Below are positions 1 to 8,086 of a DNA stretch of 64,000 nucleotides, piece after piece. Under the pieces are notes generated by a model. That model did not search any database. It was not told the DNA's origin and worked only from the letters and a program-made list of their open reading frames with translations. The DNA lies in assembly GCF_900156745.1 (NCBI RefSeq), contig NZ_LT707065.1:3410001-3474000 (forward strand), written 5' to 3'. This DNA comes from Achromobacter sp. MFA1 R4 (GTDB lineage: Bacteria > Pseudomonadota > Gammaproteobacteria > Burkholderiales > Burkholderiaceae_B). Positions within the stretch are counted from its first letter, which is position 1. Every line of letters starts with the position of its first letter. The translations under genes and the position numbers were made by a program.

Positions 1-114
1 CGCAACGCCAGGCGGCATTTACGTTGGCATACATCTTTAACAAATGAATAAGCGGGTGAATTTGATCTGACTTACGCTGCGCCACTTGAAATCTGACTAA
101 TCAGGGACATTCAG

Positions 115-2178
115 ATGCAATTACGGGGCGCGGGGCTATTTTTCGTTCTTGCCGCATTTGCCACCTCCGCGCACGCGGAGTACGAGCAGCAGCTCGGCCC
201 GCTGGCAGGCACCGTCAGGCAGCAGCTTCTGCAGGGGTGGCACGTGGGCGAACAGGATGGCTGGTTCACCCTGCGCAACAGCGACGTGCCCGGCGGCGAG
301 CAGACGTTCTATGTCAACGCGGGCCAGCCGCCCGAATCGGGCCGCATCATCGACGTCAACGTGGTGGTCAACTCAAAAAGCCCCAAGGCGTCCATTGGCG
401 TCGCGCTCAACAACAATGCGCGCAAGAGCCTGTGCCTGCTGGAGATCCGGGCGGACCGCAACACGCTGCTGTTCTGTCTCGAGGGCCAGAAGCGGCGCGA
501 CATCGCGTCGGTGCCCAATGTCGCGAAGCTGGACGGCACGGACCGCATCAAAGTGGTTGAAGTGCCGGGCGCGGCGCGTTTCATCGTCAATGGCCAGAAG
601 ATCGCCGACGTCGAGAACGAGCCCGCGCTGGGCAGCGAAGTCGGCATCATGGCCTACGATGAAGGCACCTTCGGCATCGCCGATTTCACGATCAATTCCA
701 ATCTGGCCACCCAGCCGGCCGGCGGCGGTGCGCAAGGCGGCGCAGGCGCAGGGGCAGGGGCTGGGTCAACCCGGGCGCCCGCCGCGGCGCCCGCGCCCGC
801 GAACAACACGCCCGCCTTGCCCGGCGCGGGGCCCTATCCCCGGTTCGGCGGCGACACGCTGCGCATCGTCGGCGTCTACGTCGGGATCATGCGCAGCATT
901 TTCCTGCACGAATTCGGCCATGCGCTGATCGGCGAGCTGGAACTGCCCGCGACGGGCGCGGAAGAAGACGCGGTCGACATGTATTCGGCGCTGCAGATCG
1001 TCGAGCCCACGATGTACCCGTCCAGCGACAAGGACGTGAACATCATGGCCCGCGAGGCCGCGACGTACGCCGCGCTGCAGTGGTACTACAGCGGCATGCT
1101 GGCGGAAAAGCGCGGCGCGTCGGCAAATTCGGCGTGGCAGGACGAGCACACGGGCGATCTCAAGCGTTTCCGCAACATGCTGTGCATCATGTACGGCGGC
1201 AACCCCTCGGTGTTCGAGCCGGTGGCTAAGCACGTGGGCTTCGAGGACCGGACCAAGGCGCGCTGCACGGACGAATTCAACAAGCAGAACCGCGCCTGGC
1301 GCCGGCTGCTGGCGCCGCACACCCGCGTCGGCGCGTGGACGCCCGACGGCCAACAGCCGGCCGACGCGCCGGGCGCGCCGGTCAATGTGGTGTTCGAGCC
1401 GTCCAAGCGCAAGATCGGCAATCTCTTTGCGAACAACCTGTCCGAGGCGATCACCAACAATATCAAGCTGCTGGGCCAGACCTACGTGCTGCCGCGGCCG
1501 GTCAACGTGGTGTTCAAGGACTGCGGCCAGCTGAACGCCTGGTACAGCCCCCGGGAAGGGTCGATCACCATGTGCTACGACCTGATCGAGAACATCGCGG
1601 TGATGATCTCCGACATTGAAACGGGCACCGTGGGCGGAGAAGTCGTGGCCAAGGATGGCGCGGCTCCCCGGCAGCCGCCAGCCGCCGGGCAGGGGATGCC
1701 CGCGCAGCCGAGCGGCACGTTCGATGAACTCAAGGACAGCGGCGTGCCGCCCACGTCCATGCTGTTCTCGTCCCCCTACAAGGGCCCGACGCCCAACAAG
1801 CACACCCGCGCCGAGGTCATCACGACCGCGGACCTGGTGCAGATGATCAACAAGGACAAGTCGATTCTCATCATCGACACCAGCGGCCTGCGGGACACGC
1901 TGCCCATTGCCTACCCGCTGGCGGACGCGGGCCAGGACGGCAGCGTCGCGGATCACCTGCAGGGCGCGCTCGACGCCTGGCTCCAGAAGAACACGGGCGG
2001 CCGGCGCGACGCACCCATCGTGTTCATGGGCGCGGGCATGAATGACCGTTCGTCCTATAACGCGGCGCTGCGTGCAGGCACACTGGGATGGCGCGCGTAT
2101 TGGTATCGCGGCGGCATGGAGGCCTGGGTGGCCAACGGCCTGCCCACCGCGCCGGTCAAGCCGGCCGCCGGAAAGTAG
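115..2178 (+). CDS. Secreted DUF4344-type metallopeptidase-like protein with C-terminal rhodanese-like domain
   Basis: The 687-residue product starts with a signal peptide (about residues 1-21, ending AHA), so it is probably periplasmic or secreted. A laminin-G/jellyroll-like N-terminal part is followed by an Ala/Gly/Pro-rich linker (about 200-235). The zinc-peptidase motif HEFGH lies at about 265-269, with acidic residues (EEDAVD) some 15 residues later, as in DUF4344 proteins. The last ~120 residues look rhodanese-like (YRGGMEAW motif), but the position of the active-site cysteine reads GAGMNDRSS, so sulfurtransferase activity is unlikely. The start is supported by an AGGGA-like ribosome-binding site. 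It stands alone ahead of a strong terminator. Biological role unknown; the peptidase activity is inferred only from the motif. Confidence 0.75.
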   Translation: MQLRGAGLFFVLAAFATSAHAEYEQQLGPLAGTVRQQLLQGWHVGEQDGWFTLRNSDVPGGEQTFYVNAGQPPESGRIIDVNVVVNSKSPKASIGVALNNNARKSLCLLEIRADRNTLLFCLEGQKRRDIASVPNVAKLDGTDRIKVVEVPGAARFIVNGQKIADVENEPALGSEVGIMAYDEGTFGIADFTINSNLATQPAGGGAQGGAGAGAGAGSTRAPAAAPAPANNTPALPGAGPYPRFGGDTLRIVGVYVGIMRSIFLHEFGHALIGELELPATGAEEDAVDMYSALQIVEPTMYPSSDKDVNIMAREAATYAALQWYYSGMLAEKRGASANSAWQDEHTGDLKRFRNMLCIMYGGNPSVFEPVAKHVGFEDRTKARCTDEFNKQNRAWRRLLAPHTRVGAWTPDGQQPADAPGAPVNVVFEPSKRKIGNLFANNLSEAITNNIKLLGQTYVLPRPVNVVFKDCGQLNAWYSPREGSITMCYDLIENIAVMISDIETGTVGGEVVAKDGAAPRQPPAAGQGMPAQPSGTFDELKDSGVPPTSMLFSSPYKGPTPNKHTRAEVITTADLVQMINKDKSILIIDTSGLRDTLPIAYPLADAGQDGSVADHLQGALDAWLQKNTGGRRDAPIVFMGAGMNDRSSYNAALRAGTLGWRAYWYRGGMEAWVANGLPTAPVKPAAGK

Positions 2179-2226
2179 CGGCGCGACGGGGGCGCCATCG
2201 CGCCGCCGTCCCTGACGCCATTAAGC

Positions 2227-2262
2227 AAAAAGCCCGCCTGCATCATGCAGGCGGGCTTTTTT
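2227..2262. terminator. Bidirectional intrinsic terminator between the metallopeptidase gene and ahpD
   Basis: A 12-bp perfect stem (2231-2242 pairing with 2246-2257) with a 3-nt loop is flanked by A-tracts on the left and T-tracts on the right. It can therefore end transcription from both converging genes. Confidence 0.9.
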
Positions 2263-2279
2263 CCGATCGGCGGAACCGC

Positions 2280-2798
2280 TTACTTGCCTTGGGCGGCCAG
2301 CGCCAGGGCAGCGGCGTTGACCACGGCGGCGATACGGCCGGCGTCGCGCAACTGTTCGGTCGACAGGCCGTCGTTCTTCAGGTTTTCATAGTGCGACGCA
2401 ACGCAGAAGTGGCACTTGCCGATGATGGAGGCCACCAGCGCAAAGAGCTCGAAACGCTTCTTCTCGACGCCGCCATGGGTGGCGTAGGCGTTCATGCGCA
2501 ACTGGGCCGGCAGGCTCTTGAGCTGGGCGTCGCCGGTCATCTCGACGTAGGGGTACCAGGTGTTGTTCATGCCCATGAGGGCGGATGCGGTCAGCGCGGC
2601 GTTCGCGTCGCCTTCCGACAGGCCGCTCTTGAAGGCTTCAACCAGCACCGGGCTGCGCGCGGCATAGGCGGCGGACAGGGCAGCGCCGATGGCGTCTTCG
2701 GGAGCCAGCGTCGAGCGGGCGATCACGGCGTCCAGATTCAGGCGGATGTCCTTGGCCCAATCCGGCAACTGTTCCTTAATGGTCGTAAGAAATTCCAT
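2280..2798 (-). CDS. ahpD: Alkyl hydroperoxide reductase AhpD
   Basis: AhpD (172 aa) is a thiol-disulfide protein of the carboxymuconolactone decarboxylase-like fold that reduces oxidised AhpC. The redox motif CHFC is visible (Cys129 and Cys132), followed by His136 in VASH, the usual proton-relay arrangement. Length matches the family (about 175 aa). It lies 73 bp downstream of ahpC on the same strand and is presumably cotranscribed with it. The pairing with an AhpC that has a CxC-type C-terminus, rather than with AhpF, matches the AhpC/AhpD system known from mycobacteria and Bordetella-type organisms. Confidence 0.93.
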   Translation of the reverse strand: MEFLTTIKEQLPDWAKDIRLNLDAVIARSTLAPEDAIGAALSAAYAARSPVLVEAFKSGLSEGDANAALTASALMGMNNTWYPYVEMTGDAQLKSLPAQLRMNAYATHGGVEKKRFELFALVASIIGKCHFCVASHYENLKNDGLSTEQLRDAGRIAAVVNAAALALAAQGK

Positions 2799-2871
2799 AG
2801 TTTTTACCTATAATCTAGCGCAGTTAAAGCCCGGGCGGGGCCTGCGAACAGGCCCCGGGCCGGGCTGGAAA

Positions 2872-3420
2872 TTACAGCGTGGCGCCGCCAACCGTACGGT
2901 TGCACGGGCAGAGCTCGTCGGTTTGCAGACCGTCGAGCAGACGCAGCACTTCTTCCGGGTTACGGCCGACGTTCAGGTTGTTCACCGAAACGTGCTGGAT
3001 CGTGTTGTCCGGGTCGACGATGAAGGTGGCGCGCAGGGCAACGCCAGCACCCTTCTCACGCACGCCGAGCTGGTCGATCAGCGCGCCGGTGGTGTCGCCG
3101 AATTGGTAGTGACCCAGCTTGTTCAGGTCCGGGTGCTCACGGCGCCAGGCCAGCTTGACGAATTCGTTGTCGGTCGAACCGCCCAGCAGGACGGCGTCGC
3201 GGTCTTCGAAGTCCTTGGCCAGCTTGTTGAAGCCGACGATTTCGGTCGGGCAAACAAACGTGAAGTCTTTCGGGTAGAAGTAAATCACCTTCCACTTGCC
3301 GGGGAAGGAGCTTTCGGTGATGTCTTCGAACGCCGACACGCCGTTTTCTTCGTGCTGGTTGAAGCCGGGCTTGACGCCGGTGACCTTGAAGGGTTCGAGT
3401 TTGTCGCCAACAGTTTTCAT
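2872..3420 (-). CDS. ahpC: Peroxiredoxin AhpC (AhpD-dependent type)
   Basis: AhpC (182 aa) is a 2-Cys peroxiredoxin that reduces hydrogen peroxide and organic hydroperoxides in the cytoplasm. The peroxidatic cysteine is Cys57 in FVCPTE. The C-terminal segment LCPCNRT carries two cysteines (171 and 173), resembling AhpC proteins that are recycled by AhpD. A GGGAG ribosome-binding site precedes the ATG. It is first gene of an ahpC-ahpD pair, downstream of the risAS operon with only 59 bp between risS and ahpC. Oxidative-stress control (OxyR type) would be expected from the family, but I do not claim a specific site. Confidence 0.95.
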   Translation of the reverse strand: MKTVGDKLEPFKVTGVKPGFNQHEENGVSAFEDITESSFPGKWKVIYFYPKDFTFVCPTEIVGFNKLAKDFEDRDAVLLGGSTDNEFVKLAWRREHPDLNKLGHYQFGDTTGALIDQLGVREKGAGVALRATFIVDPDNTIQHVSVNNLNVGRNPEEVLRLLDGLQTDELCPCNRTVGGATL

Positions 3421-3479
3421 GTTTACTCCCGTAGTTGTTGGGTGGAGATAAGGCAGTGCCTCAAACCATAAATTCTACG

Positions 3480-4919
3480 CTATGGATTATCGTTGTCTAA
3501 TTGATAATTCCTAAACTTGGCTTTGGGCAGCTCTATCCTTGCGGTAAGGCCGCCACCCTCGCGCGGCAGCATGCGCAACGAGCCGCCGACGTGCTTGAGC
3601 AGGCGTTCGACGATGGCCAGGCCCAGGCCCGCGCCGCTGACCCCGGTGCGCGCGGCTTCTCCACGGGAGAACGGGCGCAACAGGCGATCCACGTCCTCGG
3701 GGGCGATGCCGGGGCCGCGGTCGGAGACCTCGATGACGATCATGCTGCCTTCGGCCTGCAGCGTCATGTTCAAGTGCGCCAGGCCGTCGTCGGACCGGCC
3801 GTAGCGGCGCGCGTTTTCGATCAGGTTGCTGACGATGCGCTTGAGGTCCAAGGCGGTGATGCGGGCGCGCAGGCCGGGTTCCAGGACGGCTTCCAGATCG
3901 CCGCCCAGCGACGCGGTGTGGCTGCGCTCGCGTTCGTAGAGTTCGGCCAGCACCGCGGAAATGTCCGTGGCCAGTTGCGGCAGCGTGCCCGCGGGGCGGG
4001 CGTATTCCATGAGCTGGCCGATGCTGTGGTCGATCTGGCCGAGGTCTTCGTCGATGGCCTGGCGGGCGTCTTCGGACACGCCGCTCAGCTCGATTTCCAG
4101 CCGCATGCGCGCAAGCGGGGTGCGCAGGTCGTGCGAAATGCCGGCCAGCATGAGCTCGCGGTCGGCCTCGGCCTGGCGCAGGTCTTTGGCCATGCGGTTG
4201 AACGAGGCGTTCAGGTCGCGGATTTCGAGCGGCCCCTGTTCGGGCAGGGGGGCGGGCGTTTCACCGCGCGACAGGACCTGGGCGGCCCGGGCCAGGCGCG
4301 ATAGCGGCCGGTTGACGAACCCGACGCTGACCGCGGCCCCGACAAGGGACAGCAGCAGCGCGGTGGCGCCCCAGCCCAGCCATTCGATGCCGCCGGTCAG
4401 TCCGATCTGTTCGCGTTCGAACACCAGCCAGTACAGGTCTTTTTCTATCTGGAAGCTGACCCAGAAACCCGGCACCTGGTTCACGCCCCAGGCGATCTGC
4501 GTTTCCGGGCCGAAGCGCGTACGGATGTGCTGGGCCACGCGCTGCCAGTAGTCGTCGTCGGGGAGGGCTTCGGCAAAGTCGGTGACTTCGCGGGGATAGA
4601 CCTGGATGCCTTCATTGGTGGCCAGGTCGAGCAGAAGTTTGCTGCGTTCGCCGTTATGCGAATAGATCAGCGCGGTGCGCGTGATATTGACGGCCGTGAT
4701 CACCCGCTGCGCCATCTGATTGGCGCGCGGTCCCAGCTCCATGCTGAAAAATACTTGGAGCCACGCGCCCAGGCTGACCAGCATCAGTGCGGCGAGCAAA
4801 AGGAACGTGCGGCCGAATAAACCCAGCCGCAAACGTGATGTCAGGTTCCTGAATGTTCTGCGCAGGCGCGGCACGAAGCTGCGCTCCTGCCCGGGGCGGG
4901 CGAGTCGATCAGCTACCAC
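3480..4919 (-). CDS. risS: Sensor histidine kinase RisS (EnvZ family)
   Basis: This 479-aa membrane sensor kinase has a first transmembrane helix at about 37-57, a periplasmic sensor region, a second helix at about 180-205, a HAMP linker, and a DHp domain with the phospho-acceptor histidine near 263 (SHDLRTPL). It ends with an HATPase domain showing N (LIENARRYG), G1 (DRGPGI) and G2 (GAGLGLAI) boxes. It overlaps the 3' end of risA by 11 bp, so the two are translationally coupled. RisS phosphorylates the OmpR-type regulator RisA. In B. pertussis the orthologous gene is known to be disrupted; here the reading frame is complete. Confidence 0.93.
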   Translation of the reverse strand: MVADRLARPGQERSFVPRLRRTFRNLTSRLRLGLFGRTFLLLAALMLVSLGAWLQVFFSMELGPRANQMAQRVITAVNITRTALIYSHNGERSKLLLDLATNEGIQVYPREVTDFAEALPDDDYWQRVAQHIRTRFGPETQIAWGVNQVPGFWVSFQIEKDLYWLVFEREQIGLTGGIEWLGWGATALLLSLVGAAVSVGFVNRPLSRLARAAQVLSRGETPAPLPEQGPLEIRDLNASFNRMAKDLRQAEADRELMLAGISHDLRTPLARMRLEIELSGVSEDARQAIDEDLGQIDHSIGQLMEYARPAGTLPQLATDISAVLAELYERERSHTASLGGDLEAVLEPGLRARITALDLKRIVSNLIENARRYGRSDDGLAHLNMTLQAEGSMIVIEVSDRGPGIAPEDVDRLLRPFSRGEAARTGVSGAGLGLAIVERLLKHVGGSLRMLPREGGGLTARIELPKAKFRNYQLDNDNP

Positions 4920-5643
4920 CGTCCGGGACGAACACGTATCCCAGACCCCAGACCGTCTGGATGAATACGGGCTTGGACGGGTTCGGTTCGATCAGCTTGC
5001 GCAGGCGCGAGATCTGGACGTCGAGGCTGCGATCGAAGGCTTCGTATTCGCGGCCGCGGGCCAGTTCCATGAGCTTGTCGCGCGACAGGGGAATCTTCGG
5101 ATGGCGCGCAAACACCTTGAGCACCGAGAATTCACCCGTGGTGATGGGCACCTGTTCGCCGTTGCGCGTGAGCGTACGGGTGGACAGGTTCAGCACGTAA
5201 GGGCCGAAGGCGATGGACTCGTTCTCCTGGCTGGGGGCGCCGGGGTGTTCCTCGGTGCCGCGGCGGCGCAGAATCGCATTGATGCGCGCCAGCAGTTCCC
5301 GGGGATTGAACGGTTTGGACAGGTAGTCGTCCGCGCCCATCTCCAGCCCGACGATGCGGTCGATCTCTTCCGCCTTGGCCGTGAGCATGATGATGGGGGT
5401 GTTGTCGTGACCACCGCGCAGCCGGCGGCAGATGGACAGGCCATCCTCGCCGGGCAGCATCAGATCCAGCACGAGCAGGTCGAAATGCTCGCGTTGCCAG
5501 AGTTTGCCCATCTCTTTGGCGTCTTCGGCGACGAAAACGTTGAATCCCTGTTCGGACAAGTACCGGCGCAGCAGATCGCGCAAGCGCGGATCGTCGTCAA
5601 CGACGAGGATTTTTCGGGTGGGGGTGGTGTTTTGCGTATTCAT
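4909..5643 (-). CDS. risA: Response regulator RisA (OmpR family)
   Basis: RisA (244 aa) has a receiver domain (phospho-acceptor Asp60 in LVLDLMLPG, acidic pocket in VVDDD, Lys110) and a winged-helix OmpR/PhoB DNA-binding domain (about 140-240, ending QTVWGLGYVF). The sequence strongly resembles Bordetella RisA, which controls stress, motility and cyclic-di-GMP-linked genes. It is the first gene of the risA-risS operon and is divergent from the tsaB-rimI gene across a 131-bp intergenic region that must contain both promoters. Confidence 0.95.
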   Translation of the reverse strand: MNTQNTTPTRKILVVDDDPRLRDLLRRYLSEQGFNVFVAEDAKEMGKLWQREHFDLLVLDLMLPGEDGLSICRRLRGGHDNTPIIMLTAKAEEIDRIVGLEMGADDYLSKPFNPRELLARINAILRRRGTEEHPGAPSQENESIAFGPYVLNLSTRTLTRNGEQVPITTGEFSVLKVFARHPKIPLSRDKLMELARGREYEAFDRSLDVQISRLRKLIEPNPSKPVFIQTVWGLGYVFVPDGGS

Positions 5644-5774
5644 GGCCGGAAATGTAACAGTGACAAGAACCAGCGGCTAGTGGGCGTTCACAAGATATTA
5701 CACATTGCGAACCCTGGTTGAAATCCCCCTTACACCCGGGGGTAACAGCGGCTTATTTCGTACAATCTGCTTCT

Positions 5775-7031
5775 ATGGAACTAAACCTGCTGGCTCTGGA
5801 AACGTCGTCGTCGCGCTGTGGCGTGGCCCTTTTGCGGGCGGTCGACGGCCGCCTGGACATCCGCGTGCGCGAACACGAAGGCGCCCAGGAACACGCCGAG
5901 CGCCTCCTCCCTATGGCCGATGAGCTGCTGGCCGAAGCCGGCATCCCGCCGTCGGACCTGCATGCCGTGGCGTTCGGGCAGGGCCCCGGGGGGTTTACCG
6001 GTCTGCGCGTGGCCTGCGGCGTGGCCCAGGGCATGGCCCTCGGCCTGGGGATCCCGGTGTTGCCTATTGTTTCGCACCAGGCGGTGGCCGCCGAGGTCGC
6101 CGGGACGCCGGCCGATGCCATCGTCGTGGCCCTGGACGCCCGCATGAACGAGGTCTATCTGGCAGTCTACCGCCGCCGGGACGCGGCTGGCGAGGATTCC
6201 GTCTGGGACACCCTGCAGGCGCCGATGTTGATCGCCGCGGCCGAGGTGGTGCCCTGGACAGCGCATCATCTGCCGAACTGGTCGGCCCAGGCGGGGCAGC
6301 CGCTCGAACCGCTCCTGGCCGGGGACGCCTGGGAGGCTTATCCGGCCGACATGCGTTGCCCCGCGCAATGGCGCCGGGCCGGCGACGCGCAGCGGCCGCA
6401 GGCGGCCAGTGTGGCGCGGCTTGCGCGCCTGGGCTGGCTGCGAGGCGAAACCGTGGCGCCCGAGCTGGCCGCGCCGCTCTATGTCCGAGACAAAGTGGCA
6501 TTCACCACCGCCGAGCGGCTGCGTGGCGAGGGCGGCAATCCGAAGGCGCAGCCCTCGCTGGCGCCGCAGATCCCGCAGTCCATGACGCAGGCCGACCTGG
6601 ACGAGGTGGTTGCGCTGGAGGCGCACGTGCAGTCCTTTCCCTGGACGCGCGGCAATTTCTCGGACGCTCTGGCGGCAGGCTATGGCGCCTGGACCTTGCG
6701 GCGCGAGGGCAGGCTGGCGGGCTTCGCCATTCTCATGTTTGCGCCTGACGTGGCGCATCTGCTGGTGATCGCCGTGGCCCGGGACCTGCACCGCCAGGGC
6801 CTGGGCGGCGTGCTGCTCGACTGGTGCGAACAGCAGGCGCGCGAGCGCGGGCTGGAGGGCCTGCTGCTGGAGGTCCGGCCGTCCAACACGTCCGCCATCA
6901 GTTTCTATAAGCGCCACGGCTATCTGCAGATCGGCGTGCGGCGCGCGTATTACCCGGCCGAGAAGGGCGGCCGCGAGGACGCCCTGGTCATGCAGAAACG
7001 CTTCAGCGACACGGGCGGGGGACCGGCATGA
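5775..7031 (+). CDS. tsaB-rimI: TsaB-RimI fusion: tRNA t6A37 complex subunit / ribosomal-protein N-acetyltransferase
   Basis: A single 418-aa frame joins two usually separate proteins. Residues ~1-235 are TsaB (ALETSSSRCG start, GQGPGGFTGLR motif), the non-catalytic ASKHA-fold partner of TsaD in threonylcarbamoylation of tRNA A37. Residues ~270-410 are a GNAT domain with RimI hallmarks (acetyl-CoA loop RQGLGGVLL, then LEVRPSN, ISFYKRHGY and a late EDA), which acetylates ribosomal protein S18. I chose the ATG at 5775 because TsaB homology begins there; an in-frame ATG at 5718 would add 19 unconserved residues. No clear ribosome-binding site precedes 5775, and a TACAAT box at 5761-5766 suggests a very short or absent leader. 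It overlaps the next gene by 4 bp. Confidence 0.9.
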   Translation: MELNLLALETSSSRCGVALLRAVDGRLDIRVREHEGAQEHAERLLPMADELLAEAGIPPSDLHAVAFGQGPGGFTGLRVACGVAQGMALGLGIPVLPIVSHQAVAAEVAGTPADAIVVALDARMNEVYLAVYRRRDAAGEDSVWDTLQAPMLIAAAEVVPWTAHHLPNWSAQAGQPLEPLLAGDAWEAYPADMRCPAQWRRAGDAQRPQAASVARLARLGWLRGETVAPELAAPLYVRDKVAFTTAERLRGEGGNPKAQPSLAPQIPQSMTQADLDEVVALEAHVQSFPWTRGNFSDALAAGYGAWTLRREGRLAGFAILMFAPDVAHLLVIAVARDLHRQGLGGVLLDWCEQQARERGLEGLLLEVRPSNTSAISFYKRHGYLQIGVRRAYYPAEKGGREDALVMQKRFSDTGGGPA

Positions 7032-8005
7032 GCCCCATGGATGCCGTGCCGCGGCCGGCGCCGCCGCGTATCAACCCCTTGCAGCGCATCTGGCTGCGCG
7101 AGATCGGCATGGAGCGGCTTTGGCTGCGCACCCCGCCGGTTGCGCCGCCAGCCATGGCGCCGGTCACGGCGCGTGTCGTCGCGCCGGAGGCGGCGTCCGC
7201 GGTGCCGCCTGCCTCGCCAGTTAAATCTGCAGTGGTCCCCCCGGCGTCCACCGCCGAGCCGGCCGCCGTACCCAAACCCGCGCCGGCTGCCGCGGCAAGC
7301 CCCGCGGCCGAGCCGGCATCGGGTCGCGCCTCGGCCATCCCCGCCTCGATCCTGAACCGCAGCGGCCCGCCGCCGCGTCCCGCGCCGAAGGTCGAGGTCA
7401 AGGAAGAAGCGCCGCCGCCCATCCCGGTGGCCGAGGCGGTCAAGGATGCCGATCTGGAGCAATTGGCCGCGCAGGTCGTGGCGTGCGCCGCCTGCGGCCT
7501 GTGCCAGGGCCGTCGCCATGCGGTGGTGGGCCACGGCGCGCAGCCGACCCGCTGGCTGGTGGTGGGCGAGGCCCCCGGCGAACAGGAAGATCGCCAGGGC
7601 CAACCCTTCGTGGGGCGGTCGGGCCAGTTGCTGGACGCCATGCTGGCGGCCGTGGGCATGAGCCGGGAGCGCGACGTATTCATCACCAACGTGATCAAGT
7701 GCCGCCCGCCCGGAAACCGGAATCCCAAGCCCGAGGAGATCGCCGCCTGCAGTCCGTACCTGATGCGGCAGATCGCCCTGCTCAAGCCCGAACGCATCCT
7801 GGTGCTCGGCCGCTTCGCGGCGCAGACGCTGCTGGGCACTGACGCCACCATCGGCAGCCTGCGCGGCCGCGTCCATCACTTGAAGACGGACGAGGGTGCG
7901 CAGATTCCGGTCGTGGTCAGCTACCATCCGGCCTATCTGCTGCGCAGCCCCTCCGAGAAGGCACGCGCCTGGCAGGACCTGAAGCTGGCTGCGCGCGACC
8001 TCTAG
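7028..8005 (+). CDS. Uracil-DNA glycosylase, family 4 (iron-sulfur type), with long Pro/Ala-rich N-terminus
   Basis: This 325-aa protein removes uracil from DNA to start base-excision repair. The C-terminal ~185 residues hold the family-4 signature: GEAPGEQED (water-activating region), FVGRSGQLLD, TNVIKCRPPGNRNP, and the second motif SYHPAYLLR. Four cysteines fitting an iron-sulfur cluster are visible (CAACGLC near 152-158, and CRPP...AAC). Residues ~40-140 are a low-complexity Pro/Ala/Val-rich extension absent from minimal family members. The ATG overlaps the tsaB-rimI stop (ATGA), indicating translational coupling. It converges on lplT across a terminator. Confidence 0.9.
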   Translation: MSPMDAVPRPAPPRINPLQRIWLREIGMERLWLRTPPVAPPAMAPVTARVVAPEAASAVPPASPVKSAVVPPASTAEPAAVPKPAPAAAASPAAEPASGRASAIPASILNRSGPPPRPAPKVEVKEEAPPPIPVAEAVKDADLEQLAAQVVACAACGLCQGRRHAVVGHGAQPTRWLVVGEAPGEQEDRQGQPFVGRSGQLLDAMLAAVGMSRERDVFITNVIKCRPPGNRNPKPEEIAACSPYLMRQIALLKPERILVLGRFAAQTLLGTDATIGSLRGRVHHLKTDEGAQIPVVVSYHPAYLLRSPSEKARAWQDLKLAARDL

Positions 8006-8021
8006 CCCGCACCGGCCACAA

Positions 8022-8050
8022 AGAAAAACACCCGGGCGCGCCCGGGTGTT
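8022..8050 (-). terminator. Intrinsic terminator of lplT, also facing the uracil-DNA glycosylase gene
   Basis: A perfect 24-bp palindrome occupies 8027-8050. On the minus strand it is followed by a T-rich run (complement of 8021-8028), as expected for the end of lplT. On the plus strand only two T residues follow, so it is probably weaker in that direction. Confidence 0.8.
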
Positions 8051-8086
8051 GTCATTGGCGGCGCAGCGCGTGCGCGGCGCACCGGG

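Noticed and set aside
5718-5774. Alternative upstream start for the tsaB-rimI gene
   Set aside because: The 19 extra residues show no similarity to TsaB, whose homology begins at the ATG at 5775.
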